DNA of 64,000 nt, from the NCBI RefSeq assembly GCF_010119195.1, contig NZ_WRXL01000003.1, forward strand, positions 531,026 to 595,025, read 5' to 3'. A program made the translations under genes and the position numbers. Shown here piece after piece: positions 43,913 to 53,510 of the stretch; position 1 is the stretch's first letter; each line of letters begins with the position of its first letter. Under the pieces are notes generated by a model, which was not told where the DNA came from, ran no database searches, and saw only the letters and a list, made by a program, of their open reading frames with translations. The stretch is from Haloarcula salina. Its GTDB lineage: Archaea; Halobacteriota; Halobacteria; Halobacteriales; Haloarculaceae.

Positions 43913-44872
43913 TCACCGATTCCCGCCGGTTCGAAGTCGCTCGCGGGCCTCGACGGGGTCGTCGCCGTCGCGGAGGACCGCCTCGACGAACAGTTCGCCC
44001 GCCCGGTACGACGAGCGGACCATCGGCCCGGACGCGCAGTACAGGAAGTCGAACTCCTCCTCGGCGACCCGCCGCCAGGTGTCGAAGGCGTCTGGGTGGA
44101 CGAACTCGGACACTTCGAGGTGCGAGCGGGAGGGCTGGAGGTACTGGCCGAACGTCACCACGTCGACGCCGGCCTGCCGGAGGTCCGACAGGGTCTGGTA
44201 CACCTCGTGGGCGTACTCGCCGACCCCCAGCATCAGGCTGGTCTTCGTGTACACGTCGCTCTCGCGGTCGGCCTGGCTCAGGACGGACAGCGTCTGCTCG
44301 TAGCCCGCCCGGCGGTCCCGGACCGGCCACTGGAGGCGGTCGACGGTCTCGACGTTGTGCGCGAACACGTCCGGGCCCGCGTCTAGAATCTCGCGGACGA
44401 GGTCCGGCTCGCCCCGGAAATCGGGGACGAGACACTCCACGAGAATCGAGGAATCGCGTTCCTTGATCGCCCGGATGGTCTCGGCGAAGTGGCCCGCGCC
44501 CTGGTCGGGCAGGTCGTCGCGGTCGACGCTCGTGAGGACGACGTAGTCGAGGCCGATCTCGGCGACGGCCTCGGCCACCTGCCGCGGCTCATCCGGGTCC
44601 AGCGGCTCCATCCCGCCAGTCTCCACGTCACAGAAGTTACACCCGCGCGAGCAGCGGTCGCCCATGAGCATGAACGTGGCCGTGCCGTGACCGCCGTCGC
44701 CTGCGCCCGGCGCGCTCGCGCTCCCCGACCAGCACTCCCCGAGGTTCGGGCAGTTGGCCTCCTCGCAGACGGTGTTGAGGTCGCGCTCGCGGAGGATCCG
44801 CTTGATCTCGGTGAACCGCTCGCCCGACGGCGGCCGTGACTTCAGCCAGTCGGGCTTGCGCGAACGACTCAT
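43913..44872 (-). CDS. lipA: Lipoyl synthase
   Basis: This 319-aa radical-SAM enzyme inserts two sulfurs into octanoyl groups on E2 proteins. Auxiliary cluster cysteines are Cys36, Cys41 and Cys47 ([12 protein letters not shown]); the SAM cluster is Cys74, Cys78 and Cys81 (CSRGCNFC). The frame opens nine codons earlier, but [11 protein letters not shown] at 44872 is chosen because a TTTT box (minus strand, 44898-44901) is centred 27.5 nt upstream. It supplies the cofactor for the E2 encoded at 34696-36270. Confidence 0.95.
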   Translation of the reverse strand: MSRSRKPDWLKSRPPSGERFTEIKRILRERDLNTVCEEANCPNLGECWSGSASAPGAGDGGHGTATFMLMGDRCSRGCNFCDVETGGMEPLDPDEPRQVAEAVAEIGLDYVVLTSVDRDDLPDQGAGHFAETIRAIKERDSSILVECLVPDFRGEPDLVREILDAGPDVFAHNVETVDRLQWPVRDRRAGYEQTLSVLSQADRESDVYTKTSLMLGVGEYAHEVYQTLSDLRQAGVDVVTFGQYLQPSRSHLEVSEFVHPDAFDTWRRVAEEEFDFLYCASGPMVRSSYRAGELFVEAVLRDGDDPVEARERLRTGGNR

Positions 44873-45016
44873 TACCCGCTCGTTGGTGGCGTCTCGCAAA
44901 AGGGATTGTGTTCGGGCGGCCCGAGTCGCATGGCTGCACCGCGTACCGGGCGCTGTCGATGGCGCGGTCCCTGCGGAGAACCGACCGTCGCTCGCCGTCG
45001 CGACCGTCGCCCGTCG

Positions 45017-45181
45017 TCACTCGATCTGCGTGATTTCCTGTGACTCGCACTCCGGACACTTCGACCAGTACGAGTCGGGGTCCGCGGCCGAGCGGAACTC
45101 GTGGCCGCAGTCCTCGCACTCGTACAGGGGCTTTTCCTCCGCGATTCCCACCTTCTCCTTGACGGTTTCGAGCACAGACAT
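45017..45181 (-). CDS. Zinc-ribbon mini-protein (54 aa)
   Basis: It starts MSVLETVKEKVGIAEEKP, followed by YECEDCGHEF and SKCPECESQEI, so two CxxC knuckles make a zinc ribbon after a short amphipathic N-terminal helix. It is widespread in type in haloarchaea and unassigned. A palindromic GTTATAAC (45213-45220) about 36 nt before the ATG is a likely promoter. Confidence 0.75.
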   Translation of the reverse strand: MSVLETVKEKVGIAEEKPLYECEDCGHEFRSAADPDSYWSKCPECESQEITQIE

Positions 45182-45402
45182 CGGTTCCACCCGTCTCTTG
45201 TCGAGGGAGAGTGTTATAACGCCGGCCAGCGCTTCAGGCGCTGAAATCCCCGATATGGGACGATCAAGCTTGTCCGGCCCCGTCGCGTCGAAATCTACCC
45301 GTTCGATCGGCCCAGCAGGACCAACTGGCGTCACGCGCGGCAGTTTCAATCCGTGAAGCCCCGTGACGGAACGCCGGACTGCGAGCGTCTTCGCCGGGCG
45401 AA

Positions 45403-45822
45403 TCACGCCTCGTCGGCGTCCTGCGTAGCCCCGCCGGCGCCTGGCTCGTCGTCGCCCTCGCTCTCCGCTTCGGCGTCGCTCTCGCCGCCCTCGCGGACCG
45501 CGGTACTCTCGTCGACCAGTTCCCGGCGCAGCTGGATGTCCACCTCGAAGACGCCGCCGTCGAGTTCGAAGCACACCCGCTCCAGGGCCGTCTCGTACAC
45601 CTTGTAGTGGTTGCCGTCGGCGTCGACGCGGGTCTCCTCGCGCAGCAGGTCGTACTCCTGACAGACGTTGACGCGGCGATACACCGTCGGCTCGGAGGCG
45701 TCGAGGCGGTCGGCGAGCGCCTGTACCGAGACGGGGTCGACGTTGGCGGCCGCGAGGATGCGCCGGACCTCCTCGCTGCCGAGGACCTCGAACACCGTCT
45801 CCGGGTCCCACTCCTTGCTCAC
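45403..45822 (-). CDS. ArsR-like winged-helix regulator
   Basis: This protein of about 139 aa has a winged-helix domain (EEVRRILAAANVDPVSVQAL, then SEPTVYRRVNVCQEYDLL) with a beta-wing RVDADGNHYKVYE, and a long acidic tail (GESDAEAESEGDDEPGAG). GTG at 45822 is preferred: a CTTAAC box is centred 27 nt upstream, and ATG at 45831 would lie upstream of the expected transcript start. It is divergent from the helicase gene. Target unknown. Confidence 0.82.
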   Translation of the reverse strand: MSKEWDPETVFEVLGSEEVRRILAAANVDPVSVQALADRLDASEPTVYRRVNVCQEYDLLREETRVDADGNHYKVYETALERVCFELDGGVFEVDIQLRRELVDESTAVREGGESDAEAESEGDDEPGAGGATQDADEA

Positions 45823-45937
45823 ACCTCTCATCCCGGGGCCAGACAGTTAAGGGTACCCGAGCGGGGAACCGGATGCCCCGTCGCACTTTCACTCCGCCAT
45901 AGAAACGCCTTTGCCGTCGCGGACCCGCCTCTGTGAC

Positions 45938-48337
45938 GTGCCATCCCGAGCCGACAGCGAGCCGACCGTGGCGGTCGCGGAGGTCCTTCCGGAGTTCGCC
46001 GACGCCTTTCCCTTCGAGCGGTTCAACGCGATGCAGTCCGAGGCCCTGCCGGCCCTGCTGAACCGCGAGGACAACGTCGTCGTCAGCGCGCCGACGGCCA
46101 GCGGCAAGACCGCGCTGGCGGAACTGGCGATCTGCAAGACGCTCGCCGCGGACGGGACCGCCCTCTTTCTCGCCCCGCTCCGCGCGCTCACCAACGAGAA
46201 GGAGAGCGAGTGGGAGCGCTTCGAGGACCTCGGCTACTCGGTGTACGTCGTCACCGGCGAGCGCGACCTGAACCCCCGGCGCGCAGAGCGGGCCGACATC
46301 CTCGTGATGACGCCCGAGAAGGCCGACTCGGCCACGCGAAAGCACGAGACGCGGCGCTACTCGTTCATCACGGACGTGGACTGCTGCGTCATCGACGAGG
46401 TCCACCTGCTGGACTCGGACCGCCGCGGCGCGGTGCTGGAAGTCACCGTCTCGCGCCTGCGCCGGCTGTGTGACCCGCGCGTGGTCGCGCTCTCGGCGAC
46501 GATGCCGAACATCGGCGACGTGGCCGACTGGCTGGACGCCCCCGACGAGACGACGTTCGCCTTCGGCGAGGACTACCGGCCCGTGCCGCTGAACGCCGAC
46601 GTGAAGACCTACTCGCACGGCGAGAACGCCTTCGCCGACAAGTACCGCCGCCTCTACCGGGCGCTCGACCTCGCCGAGCCCCACATCCGCGACGAGGGCC
46701 AGGCGCTCGTGTTCGTCTCCTCCCGCCAGGACACCGTCCAGGCCGCGAAGAAGGCCCGCGACGAGATCACCGAGCGCGACGTGCCGATGGGGGCCCGCGG
46801 CGACTACGACTTCCACAACGATGCGGCCGACCTCTCGAACGACACGCTCCGGCAGTCCGTGCTCGACGGCGTCGGCTTCCACCACGCCGGCCTCGCCCGC
46901 GAGGACAAGAACCGGGTCGAGGAGTGGTTCAAGCAGGGGAAGATTCAGCTGCTCTTCTCCACGTCGACGCTGGCGTGGGGCGTGAACCTCCCCGCCCGCT
47001 GCGTCGTCATCCGCGACACCAAGCTCCACGACCCGCTGGAGGGCGAGGTCGACATGAGCCCGCTCGACGTGCTCCAGATGCTCGGCCGCGCGGGCCGGCC
47101 CGGCTACGACGACATGGGCTACGCCTGGGTCGTCTGCGACCGCTCGGACGCCGACAAGTACCGCCGGCTGCTCCGGGACGGCAAGGAGATCGAGTCCCGG
47201 CTGGCGGCCGAACTCGACGCCCACCTCAACGCCGAGATCGCGCTGGGGACCATCGGCGACGTGGACGACGTGATGGACTGGCTCGCGACGACGTTCTACT
47301 ACGCCCGCTCGCAGTCCGCGCCCGACGCCTACGACGCCGGTAGCGACCTGCGACAGCGGGTCAGCGACACCCTCTCGGCGCTCGTCTCCGAGGGGTTCGT
47401 CGAGCAGGACGGCCTCGCCGTCGAGCCGACGCGGCTGGGCCAGCTGGCCTCGAAGTTCTACCTCCGGCTGTCGACCGCGCGCCGCTTCGCCGACCTCGCC
47501 GAGCGCTGCGAGCGGGCGGCCGACCCCGACACCGGGGTCACCGTCGACGAGGAGGACCTGCTGACCGCGGTGGCCGGCGCGACCGAGTTCGACAGCGTCA
47601 GCGCCCGCTCCGACGAGGAGGACGCGGTCCACGCGGTGCTCGGCGGTTCGGCCGCCGACAGCCTCGACGCCGGCCAGCGGAAGGTGCTCGCCATCCTGCG
47701 GTCGGGGATGACCGGGACGACGCCCACCGAACTCAAGAGCGACGCGTGGGTCATCCGCCAGAACGCGCTCCGCCTGCTCGCCGCGCTCCGGGAATTCCTC
47801 GACACGCTCGGGCCGGCCCGCTACGCGAACCTCGCCTGCCGGGTGGAGGCCCGCGTCGAACACGGCATCAGCGCCGACGCGGTCGGGCTGACCGCCATCG
47901 ACGGCGTGGGGAGCGGCCGCGCGGGCAAGCTCGCCGCCGCGGGCCTGTCCTCGCCCGCCGACGTGGTCGAGGCCGGCCCCGACGCGCTCGTCCGCGCCGG
48001 GCTCTCGGAGGGCGTCGCCGAGCAGGTGGTCTCCAACGCCCGGGGCCTGCCGGTCGTGCGCGTCGACTGGGGCGCGTTCCCCGACAGCATCGCCCCCGGC
48101 GAGAACGAGATGCGGGAGGTCGCGGTCACCAACGACGGCGGCGGCGCTCGCGCGGGCCTGCGTGTGACGGTCAACGGCCGCGAGATGACCGCCAAGCCGT
48201 CGTACCTCGGCGAGGCCGCGCTTCCGGTCGCCGTCTTCGGCGCGGACGCGGACGAACTCACGTTCGCCGTCGAAATCGCGTTCCCGGCGCTACCGCTCCC
48301 GCCGATCACCGAGACGCGGACCGTGACGGTCCGGTGA
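45938..48337 (+). CDS. Ski2-like DNA/RNA helicase (Hel308/Brr2-related)
   Basis: This 799-aa superfamily-2 helicase has motif I APTASGKTAL, Ia LAPLRALTNEK, II DEVH, III LSATMPN and VI QMLGRAGRPGYDD, then winged-helix and Sec63-like helical domains, a helix-hairpin-helix (LTAIDGVGSGRAGKLAAAG), and a last beta-rich domain of about 90 residues (from VRVDWGAFPDSI). The terminal sandwich is more Brr2/Mer3-like than Hel308-like. GTG at 45938 is chosen because a CTTTG box is centred 27 nt before it; a TTG start nine codons earlier is possible. Confidence 0.87.
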   Translation: MPSRADSEPTVAVAEVLPEFADAFPFERFNAMQSEALPALLNREDNVVVSAPTASGKTALAELAICKTLAADGTALFLAPLRALTNEKESEWERFEDLGYSVYVVTGERDLNPRRAERADILVMTPEKADSATRKHETRRYSFITDVDCCVIDEVHLLDSDRRGAVLEVTVSRLRRLCDPRVVALSATMPNIGDVADWLDAPDETTFAFGEDYRPVPLNADVKTYSHGENAFADKYRRLYRALDLAEPHIRDEGQALVFVSSRQDTVQAAKKARDEITERDVPMGARGDYDFHNDAADLSNDTLRQSVLDGVGFHHAGLAREDKNRVEEWFKQGKIQLLFSTSTLAWGVNLPARCVVIRDTKLHDPLEGEVDMSPLDVLQMLGRAGRPGYDDMGYAWVVCDRSDADKYRRLLRDGKEIESRLAAELDAHLNAEIALGTIGDVDDVMDWLATTFYYARSQSAPDAYDAGSDLRQRVSDTLSALVSEGFVEQDGLAVEPTRLGQLASKFYLRLSTARRFADLAERCERAADPDTGVTVDEEDLLTAVAGATEFDSVSARSDEEDAVHAVLGGSAADSLDAGQRKVLAILRSGMTGTTPTELKSDAWVIRQNALRLLAALREFLDTLGPARYANLACRVEARVEHGISADAVGLTAIDGVGSGRAGKLAAAGLSSPADVVEAGPDALVRAGLSEGVAEQVVSNARGLPVVRVDWGAFPDSIAPGENEMREVAVTNDGGGARAGLRVTVNGREMTAKPSYLGEAALPVAVFGADADELTFAVEIAFPALPLPPITETRTVTVR

Positions 48338-48543
48338 GGCTCCCGACTGAAGCGAACTCGAAACGCGCTCAGAACGGCCGATAAAATTTATCAAAGCTTC
48401 TCGAAGCGTCTCGAGGTCGCGTTACTGACTCCCTGAAGTGCGGTGAAATCCGCTGAAGGGTGCGGAAAGCGAGCGAACTCACGGCAAGCGTCTGCCGTTT
48501 ATATTGTGGGACAGGTCCATACGAAGAAGTGAGGAAGCTCACA

Positions 48544-48786
48544 ATGTCCAGTGCATCGCCCTTCCGCTCCCCGACGGAAGCCGCCCCACGCAACGTCGAC
48601 CTCCAGTCCCTCGCGGTCCGTCCCCTGCGATTCGTCGCGTTCTGGCTCGCGATACTCGCGCCGCTGGCGTATCCCCCGCTACTGCTGGGCGGACTGGACA
48701 GTCAGACCTTCCTCGTCTTCGTGGGTGTCGTCGCCCTCAACGTCTTCGGCCTGCTGGCGGGCCGAGGCTACGGCGACCGGGCCTGA
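48544..48786 (+). CDS. Small membrane protein (80 aa)
   Basis: The protein has a polar N-terminus (MSSASPFRSPTEAAPRNVDL) and two hydrophobic segments (about 30-48 and 52-72) and ends GRGYGDRA. Function unknown. A TTTATATT box (48498-48505) would start transcription about 16 nt before the ATG. The short leader contains GTGAG-GAAG-CTCAC (48529-48542), a perfect 5-bp hairpin just before the start codon, which could modulate translation. Confidence 0.7.
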   Translation: MSSASPFRSPTEAAPRNVDLQSLAVRPLRFVAFWLAILAPLAYPPLLLGGLDSQTFLVFVGVVALNVFGLLAGRGYGDRA

Positions 48787-48802
48787 CCCGGCCGGTCGCT
48801 CT

Positions 48803-49474
48803 CTATTCTGGCAGTCCTCGCGTGCCACCGAGCAGTAGTTCCCCGAGGTCCGCGCTTCCCGACGCGACGTGGTCGACCATCGAGAGGTCCGTCTCGTCGC
48901 CGTCGCCGCGGAAGCCGATCGTCGTCATGCCGGCGGCGACGGCCGCACGCGCGCCCATCGTGGAGTCCTCGACGGCCCAGCACGCTTCTGGAGCGAGGCC
49001 CAGTTCCGCCGCGCCCCGTTCGTAGATGTCCGGCTCGGGCTTGCCGGGGCCGTCGACGTCCTCGGCGCTGACCGCCGCGTCGAACTGCGAGAGGATGTCG
49101 AAGCGCTCGTCGACCACGTCGATCCAGGCCCAGGGGGCCGACGTGGTGAGCGCCAGCGCGACGCCGGCCGCCCGGAGGTCCGAGAGCAGGTCGTGTGCGC
49201 CGTCGAGCAGCGTCGCGTGCTCGCCGTAGATGCGCTCGCCGTGTTTCTCGAACAGCGCCTCGAACTCGTCTCGCCCGACGGCCATGTCGTACTCGGCGGC
49301 GAGGTCGGGGTACACCTCGGTGTAGTCGCGGCCGGTGATCGCCGCGACGGGGATGTCGTCGTTCGGCGCGGCCGTCGGGAGGATCTCGTCGCGCTGGGCG
49401 CTGACCCAGTGGTCTTCGGACTGGACGAGGACGCCGTCCATGTCGAAACAGACGCCGGCGGGGCTGTCGCTCAT
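48803..49474 (-). CDS. HAD-superfamily hydrolase (beta-phosphoglucomutase/phosphatase type)
   Basis: This 223-aa phosphatase or phosphomutase has nucleophile Asp in VCFDMDGVLVQ, motif II TTSAPWAW, motif III Lys in PGKPEPDIYERG and motif IV AVEDSTMGARAAVAAG. A four-helix cap of the PGM type lies between. Substrate not determined. It converges with the small membrane gene at 48544. Confidence 0.88.
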   Translation of the reverse strand: MSDSPAGVCFDMDGVLVQSEDHWVSAQRDEILPTAAPNDDIPVAAITGRDYTEVYPDLAAEYDMAVGRDEFEALFEKHGERIYGEHATLLDGAHDLLSDLRAAGVALALTTSAPWAWIDVVDERFDILSQFDAAVSAEDVDGPGKPEPDIYERGAAELGLAPEACWAVEDSTMGARAAVAAGMTTIGFRGDGDETDLSMVDHVASGSADLGELLLGGTRGLPE

Positions 49475-49619
49475 TGCCCCTCCTTCGAGCGCCGACGGCT
49501 TTGGCTGTTGCGACTCCGGGCACTCCAGTCCCGTCGCGCTCGGAGCGATTGATCGCCCAGTGAGTTCGGCGTGCGCCGAGAACATCGCTAAGCCAGCGGC
49601 CGGCCTACAATCATCCGTA

Positions 49620-49919
49620 GTGAGCAACGACTTCAGCGACATCACGGGGCTTCCCGACGACATCGGCGTCGGTGACGACCTCGCTCGGGCACAGCAGCGC
49701 GTCTCGATCCGCGTCGAGTCTCGGCGGTACGACAAGCCGGTGACCGTCGTCTCGGGGTTCGAGGACGCGTCGACGGACCTCGAGGCGCTCGCCTCGACAC
49801 TCAAGCGCCGTCTCGCGGTCGGCGGCACCGTCGCCGACGGCCGCATCGAACTGCAAGGCGACCACGGGCCGCGGCTCCGCGCGGCGCTCGAAGACGAAGG
49901 GTTCGCCGTCGACGGCTGA
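49620..49919 (+). CDS. SUI1/eIF1-like translation initiation factor family protein (99 aa)
   Basis: It starts with GTG (MSNDFSDITGLPDDIG) and contains the SUI1 fold: VSIRVESRRYDKPVTVVSGF, then LASTLKRRLAVGGTV and GRIELQGDHGPRLRAALEDEG. eIF1/SUI1 proteins monitor start-codon choice on the 30S subunit. The N-terminal cysteine-containing extension common in archaeal aIF1 is missing, so this may be an additional paralogue. A CTAAGC element about 30 nt upstream may be its promoter. Confidence 0.85.
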   Translation: MSNDFSDITGLPDDIGVGDDLARAQQRVSIRVESRRYDKPVTVVSGFEDASTDLEALASTLKRRLAVGGTVADGRIELQGDHGPRLRAALEDEGFAVDG

Positions 49920-50086
49920 CCCCTGACAGCGGGCCGCGGCTCCGTGCGGCGCGTCGGCTCCCCACCTCGTTTCGCATCCGACTGAAAAACCGCGCCGAGT
50001 ACTGCTGAAACGCGGCGTCGCGTGTTGCTTGGCTTCTCTCGTCCCCGCCGGAGAGCGGCGGGTCCGCCGCGATGGGTCGCGGCCGC

Positions 50087-53000
50087 TCAGTCGTCCCCGG
50101 CGGCCGGACCGGCGTCGTCCGCATCGAGCGACTCCTGCTCGCTCGTGTCGTCACTGACCTCGAACTCGTCGACCAGTTCCTCCAGGTCGTCCGCGAGGCC
50201 GGCGACCGACTGGACGTTCTCGGAGACGCTGGTGAGCGAACTGGACTGCTCCTCGGAGGCGGCCGAGACGTTGCTCGCCTCCGCCGCCGTCTCCTCGCTG
50301 ACGCTGCTGACCTCGTCGACCATCGCCACGACCTCCTCGGTGGTGGCGGCCTGCTCGTCCGTGGCGTCGCTGATCTCCGTGACGCCGCTCTCGGCCTCGT
50401 CGACGACCTCCTCGATCTGGTCGAACATCTCGATGGCGTCCTCGGTGGTCCTGACGCCCTCCTCGACCTGATCGCGCATCCCTTCGATGTCCTCGACGGT
50501 CTCGCCCGTCGACGACTGGATCTCGCTGATGAGCGACTCGACTTCCTCGGTCGCTTCGCCGGCTTCCGTCGCGAGCGACTTGATCTCGTCGGCGACGACG
50601 GCGAACCCTTCGCCCGCTTCGCCCGCTCGCGCGGCCTCGATGGAGGCGTTGAGCGCGAGCATGTTCGTCTGCTCGGCGATGTCGGTGATCATCGAGACGA
50701 TCTCGCTGATCTCGTCCATCTCCGACTCCAGCGCGGCGACCTGGTCGACCGCATCGTCGGCGCCGTCTTCGATCTCCCGGATCTCCGCGGACGCCTCGGC
50801 GGCCCGCTCGCTGCCCTCCTGCGCTCGCTCGGCCGCTTCCTGTGCCGTCCCGGCCACGTCGACCGACGACGAGGCGATCTCCTCGATGGTCGCCGACATG
50901 TCGTTCATCTCGCCGACGACCTCCTGGAGGTTCCCGGACTGAGTGTCGGCCCCGCTGGAGATCTCCTGGACCGACTCGGCGACCTCCTGGCTCGCCTTCT
51001 CGATCTCCGCGGTGCTCGTGGCGACTTCTGTGCTCGCCTCGCTCACGTCCTGGGCGATCGACTGGACCCTGGCGATGCTCTCGTCGACCGCGTCGAGGCC
51101 CTCGTCGATGTTCGCGAGGACGTCGCCGTAGGCCCCGGGCAGGTCGGTGTCGAGGTCCTGGTCCAGCTGCCCTTCGCGGAGGTCCGCGCTCACGGCCTCG
51201 AGCTGGTCGAAGCTCTCCGAGAGCTGCGTGAGCCCGGAGTCGAGTTCGCGCATGACGGCCCCGTAGTCGCCGGGCAGGTCGGTGTCGAGGTCCTGCTCGA
51301 GCTCCCCGGCGCGGACGTTCCGGCTCGCTCGGCTGATCTCGTCGAAGCTCGCTCCGAGCTGTGTCATCCCGTCTTCGAGCCCTTCCATGATCTCACCGAA
51401 CTTCCCGGGCAGATCGGTCTCGACCTCCTCGTCGAGATGGCCCTCGCCGAGCGCGTCGCTCACGGACTCGATCTGGTCGACCTGCCGGTTCAGGTTCGTC
51501 TGCATGTCCTCGAAGGCGTCCACCATCTCGCCGATCTCGTCGTCGCCGGTCGAGATGTCGTCCGTCTGGTCGAACCGGCCCTGCGACAGCGCCGTCGCGC
51601 GGTCGCGGACCTGCACGATCGGCTTCGAGAAGTACCTGGCGGCGGCGTAGCCGGTCACCGCGACCGCGACGGCCGCGAGACCGGACAGCGCGATGACGAG
51701 GTTCCGCGCCGACGCGGTCGTCGACTGCAGCGCCGCGCCGAGCGCCGCGATCGGCTCGTTGATGTCCTCTTCCGGGACCGTCGCGACGAGCGTGAACTGC
51801 CTGTCGCCGAACTGGAGCGGGGCGAAGCCGACGTACCGCGTCTCGTTGTCTTCGCCCTCGACGGCCTTCGTGTGCGTCGTCATTCCCGACTCGCCGGCGA
51901 GCATCTGGCTCTGGGCGATCGTTCCGAGTTCCGCACCGTACTCGCCGTCGGCGACGCTCGTGCGCTGGTCGATCATCTGCTGGTCGGGGTGGCTGACGAT
52001 CTCGCCCTCGTCGTTCAGGATGTAGAGGTAGCCGGTCTCGCCGACCGTGACGCGGTTCGTGGTCTGGGTGACGATCGAGTAGTTGAACTGCGCGGCGACG
52101 ACGCCTCGGAAGGCTCCCCTGTTGTCGTACACTGGCGTCGAGACGTACAGCCGTTCGTGCCCGTCGCTCGTCTCGATCTCGTCGAAGTACGCCTCGCCCC
52201 GGGTCCCGGATTCCGCCATGGTGAACCAGCTCTCGTCGGCGTAGGACGCCGAACTGTCCGTGCCCGTGGTCACGTCCCGGCCCGTCCGGTCGGCGTGCAG
52301 GATCTCGTCCCCGTCCGGGCCCGCGAACGTGATGTGCTCGTACGCCAGGTGCTCTTCGTCTCCGACGGTGACCGTCCGCGTCAAGAGATACCGCTGGAAG
52401 GAGGCCTCCATCTCGCTCTCGGCGTCCTCGACGGCGGTCTGCTGGAGTTCGTAGTAGTAGACGCTCGGCGCGACGACCCAGTCGAAGGGCTCGTAGTAGG
52501 TGTAGGCGATGAACTTCGTCATCTCGGGGTTGCCCTCCTGGGTCGTGTCCTCCCACTCGTACTCGGCGATGCCCCACTTCTCGCCGTCCCGGATCGTCTG
52601 ATTTGACTCGACCTCGGACTCGATGTCCTCGAAGACGACCAGCGTCCCGCCGCTGTCCTCGACGAGGTTGTGGCCGTCGTCCAGACTGTGGTGGACGACG
52701 ACGTTGGAGTCGCTGTCGGTGATGTACGCGTATCCCGTGTCACCCATGTAGCCGGGCTGGAACGAGTCGTACATGGTCCCGTCAGTGCGCGTCCGGTCGC
52801 CCGTCGTGCCGCTGATCATCGCCTCGACTTCGGACTCGACCTGTCGCTGTTCCGAGGGCGAGAGGTCCTCCCACTCCCGCCCGTCGTACTCCTTCTCCAG
52901 CACCATCTGCATCGCGTTGTCGATGCCCGAGCGCATCTGGAGCGACGTGTAGCCGAGCTGGCGCTGGCTCGATTGCTGGACCAGTTCCATCTCGCCGTCC

Positions 53001-53272
53001 TTGGCGGACAGGTAGTTCTCCATCGTCGAGGAGTCCGCCAGCGAGCGCACGTCGACCTCGCGCTGATTGACCTGATTCTGGATGCCCTCCTGGCGCGCCT
53101 CCACGCTGTTGTTCAGCTGATCGGTCATCGAGCCCCGCAGATACTCGCCGCTTTGCATCTGCGCGTTCTGATTCAGTTCTCCCATGCTGTTGACAGAGAG
53201 CAACCCGACACCGGCCAACGGAACGAGCGAAATTGTTAAAAGTAAGACTATTAGCTTGCCCTGAATATTCAT
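50087..53272 (-). CDS. Methyl-accepting chemotaxis protein (haloarchaeal transducer) with repeated HAMP-like units
   Basis: This 1061-aa membrane receptor has TM1 (about 7-29), a large extracellular Cache-type sensor region (about 35-520, with [13 protein letters not shown] and [13 protein letters not shown]), TM2 (about 522-545), HAMP, then three similar units each with TDLPG-(K/D/A)-(F/Y)-G (near 621, 667 and 712). The MCP signalling domain has its tip near 855-895 ([20 protein letters not shown]). It controls CheA for an unknown extracellular ligand. A CTTAAG box lies 26.5 nt before the ATG. Confidence 0.93.
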   Translation of the reverse strand: MNIQGKLIVLLLTISLVPLAGVGLLSVNSMGELNQNAQMQSGEYLRGSMTDQLNNSVEARQEGIQNQVNQREVDVRSLADSSTMENYLSAKDGEMELVQQSSQRQLGYTSLQMRSGIDNAMQMVLEKEYDGREWEDLSPSEQRQVESEVEAMISGTTGDRTRTDGTMYDSFQPGYMGDTGYAYITDSDSNVVVHHSLDDGHNLVEDSGGTLVVFEDIESEVESNQTIRDGEKWGIAEYEWEDTTQEGNPEMTKFIAYTYYEPFDWVVAPSVYYYELQQTAVEDAESEMEASFQRYLLTRTVTVGDEEHLAYEHITFAGPDGDEILHADRTGRDVTTGTDSSASYADESWFTMAESGTRGEAYFDEIETSDGHERLYVSTPVYDNRGAFRGVVAAQFNYSIVTQTTNRVTVGETGYLYILNDEGEIVSHPDQQMIDQRTSVADGEYGAELGTIAQSQMLAGESGMTTHTKAVEGEDNETRYVGFAPLQFGDRQFTLVATVPEEDINEPIAALGAALQSTTASARNLVIALSGLAAVAVAVTGYAAARYFSKPIVQVRDRATALSQGRFDQTDDISTGDDEIGEMVDAFEDMQTNLNRQVDQIESVSDALGEGHLDEEVETDLPGKFGEIMEGLEDGMTQLGASFDEISRASRNVRAGELEQDLDTDLPGDYGAVMRELDSGLTQLSESFDQLEAVSADLREGQLDQDLDTDLPGAYGDVLANIDEGLDAVDESIARVQSIAQDVSEASTEVATSTAEIEKASQEVAESVQEISSGADTQSGNLQEVVGEMNDMSATIEEIASSSVDVAGTAQEAAERAQEGSERAAEASAEIREIEDGADDAVDQVAALESEMDEISEIVSMITDIAEQTNMLALNASIEAARAGEAGEGFAVVADEIKSLATEAGEATEEVESLISEIQSSTGETVEDIEGMRDQVEEGVRTTEDAIEMFDQIEEVVDEAESGVTEISDATDEQAATTEEVVAMVDEVSSVSEETAAEASNVSAASEEQSSSLTSVSENVQSVAGLADDLEELVDEFEVSDDTSEQESLDADDAGPAAGDD

Positions 53273-53510
53273 ATCAACGCTCGTCTAATCCACGACTTAA
53301 GGGTTACCGCCGAATTATTTGCTGCGATAATCGCGTGAGTAGTGATGTGTAATACTTACGGCCGTCTGGCCTTCTATTGGTGTGTTAGCACCTGCCGAGG
53401 ACTCTTCGATAGCGACGTGTCATGGTCCGGCTCAGCACGCGACTCTCTCGCGTGCCGAATGGCAGCGTCCGTGGGTACCTTCAAATACCAGCGCGGGACC
53501 AGACCGATCC

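Noticed and set aside
45182..45402. tRNA or structured RNA gene in the gap
   Set aside because: Only a short CAGCGC/GCGCTG stem is present; no cloverleaf or T-loop sequence found. No tRNA was recognised anywhere in the window.
50072..52606. 844-codon plus-strand frame over the transducer gene
   Set aside because: Repetitive antisense of the coiled-coil codons; not a protein-like sequence.
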